From: Zoogloeaceae bacterium
GTDB taxonomy: Bacteria > Pseudomonadota > Gammaproteobacteria > Burkholderiales > Rhodocyclaceae
Length of the DNA stretch: 7,901 nt
Assembly (NCBI GenBank): GCA_031290535.1
Contig: JAITNI010000215.1
Span: 1 to 7,901 of the forward strand
Direction of reading: 5' to 3'
Part shown: one piece after another, positions 1 to 6,009 of the stretch
How positions within the stretch are numbered: position 1 is the stretch's first letter
How the letters are laid out: each line of letters opens with the position of its first letter
Notes under the pieces: generated by a model
What the model saw: the letters and a program-made list of their open reading frames with translations, nothing else
Databases searched by the model: none
Told to the model about the DNA's origin: nothing
Made by a program: the position numbers and the translations under genes

Positions 1-1
1 G

Positions 2-772
2 CTGGCGCTAATCCGCCGCCATGTGAATCTTCTTTCTCTTTTGATTCAGGAAGATGCCTTGCGCGACCAGACAGCAAGGGCGCGTTCCCTGCTGGTTCCG
101 CTGGACAACCCCAAGGCAAGGTTCATGGAGGTTTTATGGCGCGAACGGGTTTTTATGCTGCAATATATGGGTAATGCTGACCTGGATGAACTCAGCACTG
201 AATTTGACCCGGAAACGCCGAAAATAATATCAGGAGGAAGAAAAATTTTGTATTTTTTCCTGTTCAAGCGGCAGATGACGCAAAATCTCGGTAATGAGAT
301 TATGGCGCATACCGGGGAAATCATTGATGAAATCCCCATTTCTCGTCTGTCTTCTGAGGCTGAAAGCATCTATTCGCAAGCGGTAGCACGCGCAGGATGC
401 ACGATATCGCTCCTGACCTGCCGGAAATCTGGCCTTTTTTTCTGGAAAAATTACATCGGCGAAGGAAGCGCCCTGTTTTTAGCGACGGATTCAGCAGATG
501 CACCCAACTATGCCAATTATCTCCTCAGAATGCATGATCTGGACGCCCGCATCCGTCTGGTACGCGCCCAACTGGAATATAAACTGGCCGCGAAAAAACC
601 GGGCGATACCCCGGAAAAAATCCTGCCAACACTGGGGCCGGAAACCTTCAATCCCTACACCGATCAACCTTTTGAGTGGAACGCCGAACAGAGCAGCATC
701 GGCTTTACACCGGGTGCGGCGGGGGATAAAAAATCACGGCTAGAAATTCGCTTGTCACCCGCCCGTGGATAA
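2..772 (+). CDS. Unrecognised protein, 3' part only (5' end beyond window)
   Basis: The frame is open from the left edge (first codons read LALIRRHVNLL) to a TAA at 770-772, giving at least 256 residues. A GTG at 23 could be a start, but no Shine-Dalgarno sequence precedes it and the coding frame continues upstream, so I read this as a truncated gene. I do not recognise the family. The visible part shows no transmembrane segment or signal peptide, is rich in charged residues, and has a helical stretch LDARIRLVRAQLEYKLA near the C-terminal third. This is followed by LPTLGPETFNPYTDQPFEW, which resembles the 'DPF-G-P-RY' type tail seen in various secreted or envelope-anchored bacterial proteins; that likeness is only suggestive. 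Its base composition (about 48 % GC over positions 61-300) is well below the GC-rich genes to the right, which could mean different ancestry. The next gene is on the opposite strand. Confidence 0.6.
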   Translation: MALIRRHVNLLSLLIQEDALRDQTARARSLLVPLDNPKARFMEVLWRERVFMLQYMGNADLDELSTEFDPETPKIISGGRKILYFFLFKRQMTQNLGNEIMAHTGEIIDEIPISRLSSEAESIYSQAVARAGCTISLLTCRKSGLFFWKNYIGEGSALFLATDSADAPNYANYLLRMHDLDARIRLVRAQLEYKLAAKKPGDTPEKILPTLGPETFNPYTDQPFEWNAEQSSIGFTPGAAGDKKSRLEIRLSPARG

Positions 773-851
773 AATGATCGCCCTCCCTGTTATTCCATTT
801 TGGGAAGCGCTGAATCAGGGCGAACGGGGGGCGTTCAAAACCCCTCCTGCA

Positions 852-871
852 CCTCCCCTTGTCAGGGGAGG
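852..871. repeat. Perfect palindrome, REP-like intergenic hairpin
   Basis: The 8-base arms CCTCCCCT (852-859) and AGGGGAGG (864-871) are exact reverse complements around the loop TGTC, preceded by the related C-rich string CCCCTCCTGCA. No T run follows on either strand, so it is not a classical intrinsic terminator. Short GC-rich intergenic palindromes of this style are often dispersed in many copies in proteobacterial genomes; that it is a member of such a family here is inference. The rest of 773-973 contains no credible gene. Confidence 0.5.
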
Positions 872-973
872 ATGATTTGCTGCGTGACGCGCAGGAGATT
901 TGGAGCTTCGCACGATTGCCCTGACCGGGAGGATTGGACGAATATGGGGATGGGGGCATAGGATGGAGGGCAT

Positions 974-1003
974 AAAAAAGCCGGGAAATTCCCCGGCTTT
1001 TTT
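974..1003 (-). terminator. Bidirectional intrinsic terminator after the M48 protease gene
   Basis: A perfect stem pairs 974-985 (AAAAAAGCCGGG) with 992-1003 (CCCGGCTTTTTT) around a 6-nt loop. Read on the minus strand it lies 23 nt past the stop of the M48 gene and ends in six T. Read on the plus strand it also ends in six T, so it can stop transcripts arriving from the ORF ending at 772. Confidence 0.9.
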
Positions 1004-1026
1004 GGCGGGATGTCGTCCCAGCAAAA

Positions 1027-1779
1027 TCAGGCGTTCAGTTGCGCCCGCATCCGTTCCGCCCGTTCCTTGGGGCTGGGGTGGGTGGAGAGCCAGGACGCGC
1101 CGCCGCTGCCGCTCAAGGCGGCCAGTTTTTCCAGCGCCGTGACGCAGGCTTCCGCCTTGTATTTTTTGGCTTTCATCAGGGTCATGGCGCGGTCGTCCGC
1201 TTCGCGCTCGTTGCCTTGCGAGTGTTGCGCCAGCACCACCTGCTCGAACAGGGAGCCGAGTTCGGAATCCGCCAGTTGCGCCGCCTTGCCGCCGGTGGCG
1301 GAAATGGCGTTTTTCAGGGCGCTGGTTCTGAGCGCCGTCTGGATGCGCGCCTTGGAGTGTCCGGCGTTCACATGGCCAATTTCGTGACCGATCACGTAAC
1401 GGATTTCATCATCCGAAAACTGATCCATCAGTCCGCTATAAATGCGGATGGTGCCGTTGGCCATGGCAAAAGCGTTGATGTCCTGCGTCTGGTAGACCTT
1501 GAAATTGAGCTTCAGGCCATCGTAGTTGGCGATTTCCTTGGTGAGCTTGGTCAGGCGCTTGCCATGCGTCGTATTCGCGCCCGCGACCTTGTTTTCGGCG
1601 TCCATTTTGACCGTCATCTGGTCGCAATAGTTTTTCAGATCCGCGTCGCTCACGCTTTCGGCTTCCGCCAGACCTTTGCCCGCTTCCAGCATTTTGCCCA
1701 GATCAAAGGCAGAGGCGGGATTGAGCGCGCTCATGCTGGAGGCCAGTGCGGAGAAGAGGATGAAATTGCGTCGATTCAT
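1027..1779 (-). CDS. M48 family zinc metalloprotease, LoiP/YggG-like, exported
   Basis: 250-residue peptidase of the M48 family, closest by eye to E. coli LoiP (YggG), which degrades misfolded envelope proteins. Catalytic HEIGH is at residues 132-136 (GHEIGHVNAGH), and the third zinc ligand is expected in the NEREAD motif at 190-195. The preceding block NAFAMANGTIRIYSGLMD (102-119) and the C-terminal STHPSPKERAERM (232-244) are characteristic of the family. The N-terminus MNRRNFILFSALASSMSAL... is a signal peptide with a likely signal peptidase I site after ASA (22-24). The RR-x-F-I pattern near the start is Tat-like, and there is no lipobox cysteine, unlike E. coli LoiP, so a soluble periplasmic enzyme is likely. 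The start at 1779 is chosen because it gives the signal peptide and has GGGGAG 6 nt upstream; the longer open frame to 2205 is non-coding. A TACAAT at 1810-1815 (minus) is a possible -10 box without a good -35. Confidence 0.92.
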   Translation of the reverse strand: MNRRNFILFSALASSMSALNPASAFDLGKMLEAGKGLAEAESVSDADLKNYCDQMTVKMDAENKVAGANTTHGKRLTKLTKEIANYDGLKLNFKVYQTQDINAFAMANGTIRIYSGLMDQFSDDEIRYVIGHEIGHVNAGHSKARIQTALRTSALKNAISATGGKAAQLADSELGSLFEQVVLAQHSQGNEREADDRAMTLMKAKKYKAEACVTALEKLAALSGSGGASWLSTHPSPKERAERMRAQLNA

Positions 1780-1848
1780 GGTAGAACTCCCCGTTAAAAT
1801 GTGTTTGCCATTGTAGCAGAATGTTATCGGGCGGCGTGTTGAAAAAAC

Positions 1849-1878
1849 AGGACAAAAGCGGTGGCTTGGCGCTATAGT
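1849..1878 (+). promoter_or_regulatory. Candidate sigma-70 promoter of the cysteine-rich small gene
   Basis: AGGACA at 1849-1854 (4 of 6 matches to TTGACA) and TATAGT at 1873-1878 (5 of 6 to TATAAT) are 18 nt apart. Transcription would start near 1885 and give a leader of about 30 nt before the ATG at 1916. The spacing and direction fit, but this is a by-eye match only. Confidence 0.4.
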
Positions 1879-1902
1879 AAAGCCTGATGGACGTAAAAAA
1901 AC

Positions 1903-1909
1903 AAAGGAG
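1903..1909 (+). promoter_or_regulatory. Strong Shine-Dalgarno sequence of the cysteine-rich small gene
   Basis: AAAGGAG lies 6 nt before the ATG at 1916. It is close to the ideal sequence and spacing and is the main reason to believe that this short ORF is translated. Confidence 0.75.
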
Positions 1910-1915
1910 ACAACC

Positions 1916-2116
1916 ATGTTTGACGTGCATTTTGCGCCGTGCGCGGCGGTGGGCGAGATGGTGATTATCGACCAGACCCAGCAGGAATGCGTGCGGGAAC
2001 ACGAGTGCCCGCCCGGTCGGCAATGTCCGCTGGATGGCTGTTTTGCGGACGTTTCGGGTCTGTTTGAAGGAACCGATTCCGACTTGCCGCTGTTCCAGCG
2101 CGCACGTGCCCAGTAA
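1916..2116 (+). CDS. Small cysteine-rich protein, function unknown
   Basis: 66-residue ORF that I cannot assign to a named family. It has an excellent ribosome binding site (AAAGGAG, 6-nt spacing) and a plausible promoter upstream. The protein has five cysteines, at residues 9, 25, 31, 37 and 42, the last four spaced C-x5-C-x5-C-x4-C with His29 among them (EC...HEC...QC...GC). That arrangement could bind a metal ion or an iron-sulfur cluster, or form disulfides. No signal peptide or membrane segment is visible, so a cytoplasmic metal-binding role is more likely than a disulfide-stabilised secreted peptide; this is inference. The C-terminus is acidic and then basic (EGTDSDLPLFQRARAQ). The gene is divergent from the M48 protease gene and convergent with suhB, whose stop is only 6 nt away, so it is probably transcribed alone. 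It could in principle be spurious, but the start signals argue otherwise. Confidence 0.75.
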   Translation: MFDVHFAPCAAVGEMVIIDQTQQECVREHECPPGRQCPLDGCFADVSGLFEGTDSDLPLFQRARAQ

Positions 2117-2122
2117 AAATCG

Positions 2123-2932
2123 TCAGGCTTGCAGCGCTGCCGTGCGGTGCGACTGGATGACTTGCAGCAATTGCCCGAAAATTTTGGGCGCGCCCGCCAC
2201 CACATTGCCAGTGTCGAGATAACCCGCTTCGCCCGCCAGATCGCTCACCAGCCCGCCCGCCTCGGAAATCAGCAGGCTGCCTGCCGCCATGTCCCAGGGG
2301 GCGAGGCCGAATTCCCAAAAACCGTCCAGACGTCCGGCGGCGACATACGCCAAATCCAGCGCCGCCGCGCCGGGACGGCGCATCCCGGACGTCTTGCGGG
2401 TAAGTTCCGAAAAAATGGTCAGATAGGCGTCGGCGTGCTCAAAAGCGCGGTAGGGAAAGCCGGTGCCAATCAGCGCGTCGTTCAAATGGATGCGCTTCGA
2501 GACGCGCAGTCGCCGGTCGTTCATGAAAGCGCCCGCGCCTTTGGAAGCGGTAAACAGTTCATTGCGGTTGGGGTCGAAGACCACCGCCTGCTCAATCTGG
2601 CTTCCTTTGGCGAGCGCGATGGAGATGGCGTATTGGGGAAACCCGTGGATAAAATTGGTGGTGCCGTCCAGCGGGTCGATTATCCACTGGTACTCGCTGC
2701 CGCCGCCCTGACCGGGCGTTTGACCCGATTCTTCGGCCAGAATGCCGAAATCCGGGTAAGCGTCCCGCAAAACCTCGATAATGGCGGCCTCGGCGGCTTT
2801 GTCGACTTCCGTGACAAAATCGTTCGGCTGCTTGCTGACGATCTGGATGTGGCTCAAATCCACAGAAGCGCGGTTGATGATCTGGCTGGCGCGGCGCGCC
2901 GCCTTGATGGCGATGTTCAGGGCTGGATGCAT
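2123..2932 (-). CDS. suhB: Inositol-1-monophosphatase family protein SuhB
   Basis: 269 residues, the usual SuhB length (E. coli SuhB has 267). It is a Mg-dependent phosphatase of the IMPase/FIG superfamily; in E. coli SuhB also joins the ribosomal RNA antitermination complex with Nus factors. The metal site is complete: Glu67 in LAEESG (65-70), Asp86 and Asp89 in [12 protein letters not shown] (83-94), and Asp214 in APWDMAAG (211-218), followed by the SEAGG signature (223-227). The start at 2932 gives [13 protein letters not shown], which matches the family N-terminus. No clear Shine-Dalgarno sequence is seen upstream (AAAAAAAC before the ATG). It is transcribed away from trmJ, with 78 bp between the two starts; this suhB/trmJ divergent pair is known from many proteobacteria, including E. 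coli. The 3' end meets the small cysteine-rich gene head-on with 6 bp between. Confidence 0.96.
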   Translation of the reverse strand: MHPALNIAIKAARRASQIINRASVDLSHIQIVSKQPNDFVTEVDKAAEAAIIEVLRDAYPDFGILAEESGQTPGQGGGSEYQWIIDPLDGTTNFIHGFPQYAISIALAKGSQIEQAVVFDPNRNELFTASKGAGAFMNDRRLRVSKRIHLNDALIGTGFPYRAFEHADAYLTIFSELTRKTSGMRRPGAAALDLAYVAAGRLDGFWEFGLAPWDMAAGSLLISEAGGLVSDLAGEAGYLDTGNVVAGAPKIFGQLLQVIQSHRTAALQA

Positions 2933-3010
2933 GTTTTTTTAGAGAGCCTTGGAGCCGCGCGAAAAAAGCCGCTACGACCCCTGATGTTTGCAAGGAATTC
3001 GCTATTTTAT

Positions 3011-3814
3011 ATGAACCCGACCCGCTGTAACACAACAAATGTGCCCACAGACGCGCTGGCGCGCATCCGCATCGTGCTTTCGCGCACCAGCCACCCCGGC
3101 AATATCGGCTCTGCCGCCCGCGCCATGAAGACGATGGGATTATCCCGGCTGACGCTTGTCCGCCCCAAAATTTTCCCCGATCAGGAAGCCGTGACGCTGG
3201 CTTCCGGCGCAACCGATGTGCTGGAAAACGCCCGTGTCGTCGCCACGCTGGATGAGGCGCTTGCGCCCGTCACCTACAGCCTCGCCGTCTCTGCCCGCGC
3301 CCGCGATCTGGGGCCAGCGTCGCAGGCGGCAAGGCAAGGGGCGGAAGATTTGTTCCAACGCGCCGCCGCAGGCGAGGAAGTGGCGCTGGTGTTCGGCAAT
3401 GAGACCTCCGGCCTCTCCAATGAAGACGTGCAGCGCTGCCAGGGCACGCTCCACATCGCCGCCAATCCTGCCTACAGTTCGCTCAATCTCGCGGCAGCCG
3501 TGCAGGTGCTGGCCTATGAATTGCGTCAGGCCGCCGTGCAGGAACCCCCAGCGGGCGCGGCAGCAGGAATGACCGTGCCCCGCAAAATGGCGACGCCTTT
3601 TTCTTCCCCTCCCGCCACGCACGCCGAACAGGAGGGGTTTTACGGCCATCTGGAACGGGTGATGCGGGACTCCGGCTTTCTCAACCCCGAACGCCCCATG
3701 CGCCTGATGCCCAAACTCCGCCGCCTCTTTGGCCGCGCCCGTCTGGAAAAAGACGAAGTAAACATCCTGCGCGGCATTTTGACGGCGGTGGAGGCCGCGA
3801 CAAGGGGAAAGTGA
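3011..3814 (+). CDS. trmJ: tRNA (cytidine/uridine-32-2'-O)-methyltransferase TrmJ
   Basis: 267-residue SPOUT-class methyltransferase that uses S-adenosylmethionine to methylate the ribose of nucleotide 32 in the anticodon loop of several tRNAs; cytoplasmic, acting as a dimer with a trefoil knot. Conserved motifs in order: IVLSRTSHPGNIGSAARAMK (21-40), LVFGNETSGLSNED (126-139) and IAANPAYSSLNLAAAVQVL (149-167), which together build the knot and cofactor site. The C-terminal helical extension (about 203-267, ending MPKLRRLFGRARLEKDEVNILRGI) distinguishes TrmJ from the shorter TrmL. The start is uncertain. ATG 3011 has AAGGA at 2992-2996 but 14 nt away; ATG 2984 would add nine residues; GTG 3041 would give a shorter N-terminus nearer to E. 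coli TrmJ. The open frame back to 2129 is antisense to suhB and not coding. The gene is convergent with exbD and shares a terminator with it. Confidence 0.94.
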   Translation: MNPTRCNTTNVPTDALARIRIVLSRTSHPGNIGSAARAMKTMGLSRLTLVRPKIFPDQEAVTLASGATDVLENARVVATLDEALAPVTYSLAVSARARDLGPASQAARQGAEDLFQRAAAGEEVALVFGNETSGLSNEDVQRCQGTLHIAANPAYSSLNLAAAVQVLAYELRQAAVQEPPAGAAAGMTVPRKMATPFSSPPATHAEQEGFYGHLERVMRDSGFLNPERPMRLMPKLRRLFGRARLEKDEVNILRGILTAVEAATRGK

Positions 3815-3872
3815 GTTGTGTCCTGTCTTTCCGACGCCGATAGGCACAGGAAGGGACTGCGTGGCGCAGAAA

Positions 3873-3903
3873 AAAAGCCGCTGTGGGTTGGACAGCGGCT
3901 TTT
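3873..3903 (-). terminator. Shared intrinsic terminator between trmJ and exbD
   Basis: A 12-bp perfect stem, AAAAGCCGCTGT (3873-3884) with ACAGCGGCTTTT (3892-3903), encloses a 7-nt loop. On the minus strand it follows the exbD stop by 26 nt and continues into seven T. On the plus strand it lies about 60 nt after the trmJ stop with only four T, so it is stronger for the tonB-exbB-exbD operon but can serve both. Confidence 0.92.
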
Positions 3904-3929
3904 GCGGGAACAGGGGGGCGGCTTGTGCC

Positions 3930-4355
3930 TTACTGGCGCGGCGGCGGTTCGGTGATGAAGCCGAGTTTGACCACGCCCGCCCGTTGCGCGGCCAGCACGA
4001 CGCGGCCCACGTGTTCGTAGGGCGCGTTGCCGTCGCCGCGAATCTGGACTTCGGGCTGCGGGTTTTGTTGGGCGATCTGCTTCAATTCCTGCACCAGCAC
4101 CTCGCCGCCCTGAATCCGCCGCTCATTCCAGAATACCTGACCTTCGCGGGTGACGGCGATGTTGACGTTTTCCGGTTTGGTGACGCGGGGATGGTTGCGC
4201 TCGCGGGGCAGTTCCACCGCCACGGTCTTGGTGACGACCGGGATGGTAATCAGGAAAATGATGAGCAACACCAGCATCACATCGACCAGTGGCGTGGTAT
4301 TGATGGCGGAAAGCACTTCGTCTTCCTCGTCCGCCGCACCGACATGCATTCCCAT
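3930..4355 (-). CDS. exbD: Biopolymer transport protein ExbD
   Basis: 141 residues, the normal ExbD length. ExbD is the small subunit of the inner-membrane ExbB5-ExbD2 proton channel that energises TonB. A short cytoplasmic N-terminus (1-22) is followed by a single transmembrane helix at about 23-41. This helix begins NTTPLVDVMLVLLIIFLI and carries the conserved proton-handling Asp at residue 25, the same number as in E. coli. The periplasmic domain follows (PENVNIAVTREGQVFWNERR, then PEVQIRGDGNAPYEHVGRV). The start at 4355 leaves only 3 nt after the exbB stop, with a weak GGTG inside the exbB end, so translational coupling to exbB is likely. Last gene of the operon; the terminator at 3873-3903 follows. 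Confidence 0.95.
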   Translation of the reverse strand: MGMHVGAADEEDEVLSAINTTPLVDVMLVLLIIFLITIPVVTKTVAVELPRERNHPRVTKPENVNIAVTREGQVFWNERRIQGGEVLVQELKQIAQQNPQPEVQIRGDGNAPYEHVGRVVLAAQRAGVVKLGFITEPPPRQ

Positions 4356-4358
4356 GAT

Positions 4359-5297
4359 TTACACCGAAATCGCGCGGATGGGATGCACCAGACGCGGCTG
4401 CGATTCCTGATCCGCGTGGTTGCGTTCCACCTGCGCGCCCAGCAGGACGGCATGGAGTTCCGCGCCGAAGGCGCGCACGTCTTCCAGCGCCGACTTGTTG
4501 CGGCGCACCAGCCAGTTGTAACCCAGCACGGCGGGGACGGCCACGGCCAGACCGATGGCGGTCATAATCAGCGATTCGCCCACCGGGCCGGCCACCTTGT
4601 CGATGGATGCCTGTCCGGCAATGCCGATGGCGGTCAGCGCGTGGTAGATGCCCCAGACCGTGCCGAACAGCCCGATAAAGGGCGCGGTGGAACCCACGGT
4701 TGCCAGAAAGGCCAGCCCGTCCTGAAGGCGGCTCTGCACATTTTCGATGGCCCGCACGATGGACATCTGAATCCAGTCGTTAAAGCCAATGTAGCCGAGC
4801 AGGCCAGAATGCTTGCTGGTTGCCTCGTGTCCCGTTTGGGCAATGAAGTGGTAGGCGCTGGTGGTCGACAGGCTTTCGATCGCCTGCTCAATGCCGCCCG
4901 CCGACCAGAAGGTTTTGTTGGCCTGTTTCCCTTGCCGGAAGAGTTTTTGCTGCTCATAAATCTTGGTGAAAATAATCAGCCAGCTTCCAAAAGACATGAC
5001 GAACAGAATAAGCAGCGTTCCCTTGGCGACAAAATCGCTGCCATTCCAGAGCGCGCTGATGCCGTAAGGGTTGTCGACTTCCACGGTGTCCGCCGGGGCG
5101 GCGGCGGGCAGCGCGGTTGCCGGACTTTCCGCGCTGGCACTGGCGGGCGCTTCCGCGCTGGCGAAGGTTTCGCTCGCGGAGGGTTCTGGCGCGGCGGCTT
5201 CCTGGGCATGGGCGAAACTGCCCAGACTGACGCCCAGCGCGAGCAAAAGCGTACTAACAAGGCGTTTTGAAAACGCGAGGGATGATGAATGTTGCAT
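4359..5297 (-). CDS. exbB: Biopolymer transport protein ExbB with long periplasmic N-terminus
   Basis: 312-residue MotA/TolQ/ExbB-family channel subunit. A signal-peptide-like N-terminus ends at SFAHA (about 27-31). It is followed by an Ala/Pro/Ser/Glu-rich linker (32-72) that is much longer than in E. coli ExbB (244 residues) and resembles the extended Pseudomonas type. The first transmembrane helix is at about 92-110 (GTLLILFVMSFGSWLIIF). The second and third are at about 195-224 (LAFLATVGSTAPFIGLFGTVWG) and 238-262 (GPVGESLIMTAIGLAVAVPA), the conserved pair lining the channel. The start at 5297 is chosen because AAGGAG lies 6 nt upstream and it exposes the signal-like segment; the open frame to 5474 overlaps the tonB 3' end without start support. 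It lies 46 nt after tonB with no terminator between, and 3 nt before exbD. Confidence 0.95.
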   Translation of the reverse strand: MQHSSSLAFSKRLVSTLLLALGVSLGSFAHAQEAAAPEPSASETFASAEAPASASAESPATALPAAAPADTVEVDNPYGISALWNGSDFVAKGTLLILFVMSFGSWLIIFTKIYEQQKLFRQGKQANKTFWSAGGIEQAIESLSTTSAYHFIAQTGHEATSKHSGLLGYIGFNDWIQMSIVRAIENVQSRLQDGLAFLATVGSTAPFIGLFGTVWGIYHALTAIGIAGQASIDKVAGPVGESLIMTAIGLAVAVPAVLGYNWLVRRNKSALEDVRAFGAELHAVLLGAQVERNHADQESQPRLVHPIRAISV

Positions 5298-5303
5298 GAA
5301 ATT

Positions 5304-5309
5304 CTCCTT
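5304..5309 (-). promoter_or_regulatory. Shine-Dalgarno sequence of exbB
   Basis: AAGGAG on the minus strand, 6 nt before the ATG at 5297. It decides the exbB start against the longer in-frame ORF that runs into tonB. Confidence 0.8.
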
Positions 5310-5343
5310 AAAAAGGGTGAAGGGGTGAAAACAAAAAATCGGT

Positions 5344-6009
5344 TTATTCCGTTTCAAAAATGAACGGCACGCGCACCCGCACGTCCTGTCCCTGGCCGGT
5401 ACAGCGGTATTGGGCGACAGCAGCGGCAGCGGCCCGGTTGAACACCGGATTGCTGGACTGCACCACGCGCACATTCTGAACCGCGCCGCTGGCGGCGACG
5501 ATGAATTCCACCGTCACCTTGCCGGACAATCCCGCCGCCTGCCGGGGCACTTCGGGAATGATCGAGCGATGGTTCGGGCAGGCCACAGCCACATTGATGA
5601 TGGCGGGCGCAGGCGGCGCTTCCACTACTGGCGGCGCGGGCGGCGCGGGTGTCGGCGGCGGCGCGCTCGTCGTGGTGATGGGCGGCGGCGGCGCTTCAAC
5701 GATGCTTTCTACCGGCGGCGCATAGGCGGGCGGCGGCGGCGGGGCGGCACGGGGCCGAACCTGCTCAACCACCTTGGGCGGCGGCGGGGGAGGAGGAGGG
5801 GGCTTGATTTCCTCAATGATGCTGATGTTGAGCGGCGCCTTGATGATTTCCACGACTTTGCGCCCCAGCCCGTTGGCCAGGGCATACACTAGAATCACAT
5901 GAAACAGCACCACCGCGCCGACGCCGATCAGATGCTTGCGCGGATCGCGTTGCTGGGCGGCATAACTCAGAGGGGAGTAAATACCCGGATGACTGGCAAT
6001 AGAGGTCAT
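5344..6009 (-). CDS. tonB: TonB energy-transducing protein
   Basis: 221 residues. TonB spans the periplasm and passes energy from ExbB/ExbD to outer-membrane receptors for siderophores, heme or cobalamin. A cytoplasmic N-terminus (1-26) is followed by one transmembrane anchor at about 27-45 (LIGVGAVVLFHVILVYAL), with His37 in the place of the essential TonB transmembrane histidine. The proline-rich spacer (about 66-136) contains an uninterrupted run of nine prolines (70-78) and several shorter runs. The C-terminal domain (about 143-221) contains GKVTVEFIVAASGAVQNVRV, SSNPVFNRAAAAAV and CTGQGQDVRVRVPFIFE. Cys144 and Cys203 probably form the disulfide seen in many betaproteobacterial homologues; that is inference. 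The start at 6009 is the only ATG fitting the N-terminus, though its Shine-Dalgarno sequence is weak. First gene of tonB-exbB-exbD; control sites would lie in the AT-rich region upstream. Confidence 0.95.
   Translation of the reverse strand: MTSIASHPGIYSPLSYAAQQRDPRKHLIGVGAVVLFHVILVYALANGLGRKVVEIIKAPLNISIIEEIKPPPPPPPPPKVVEQVRPRAAPPPPPAYAPPVESIVEAPPPPITTTSAPPPTPAPPAPPVVEAPPAPAIINVAVACPNHRSIIPEVPRQAAGLSGKVTVEFIVAASGAVQNVRVVQSSNPVFNRAAAAAVAQYRCTGQGQDVRVRVPFIFETE

Noticed and set aside
1780..2205. Minus-strand open frame extending the M48 gene by 142 codons
   Set aside because: It runs antisense through the cysteine-rich gene, does not resemble the family, and would bury the signal peptide and ribosome binding site found at 1779.
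2129..3010. Plus-strand open frame upstream of trmJ (294 codons)
   Set aside because: It is antisense to suhB, whose motifs are complete on the other strand, and TrmJ homologues begin near 3011-3041.
3816..5270. Plus-strand ORF of 484 codons
   Set aside because: Antisense to exbD and exbB, with low-complexity His/Gly/Arg-rich composition typical of a shadow frame in GC-rich DNA.
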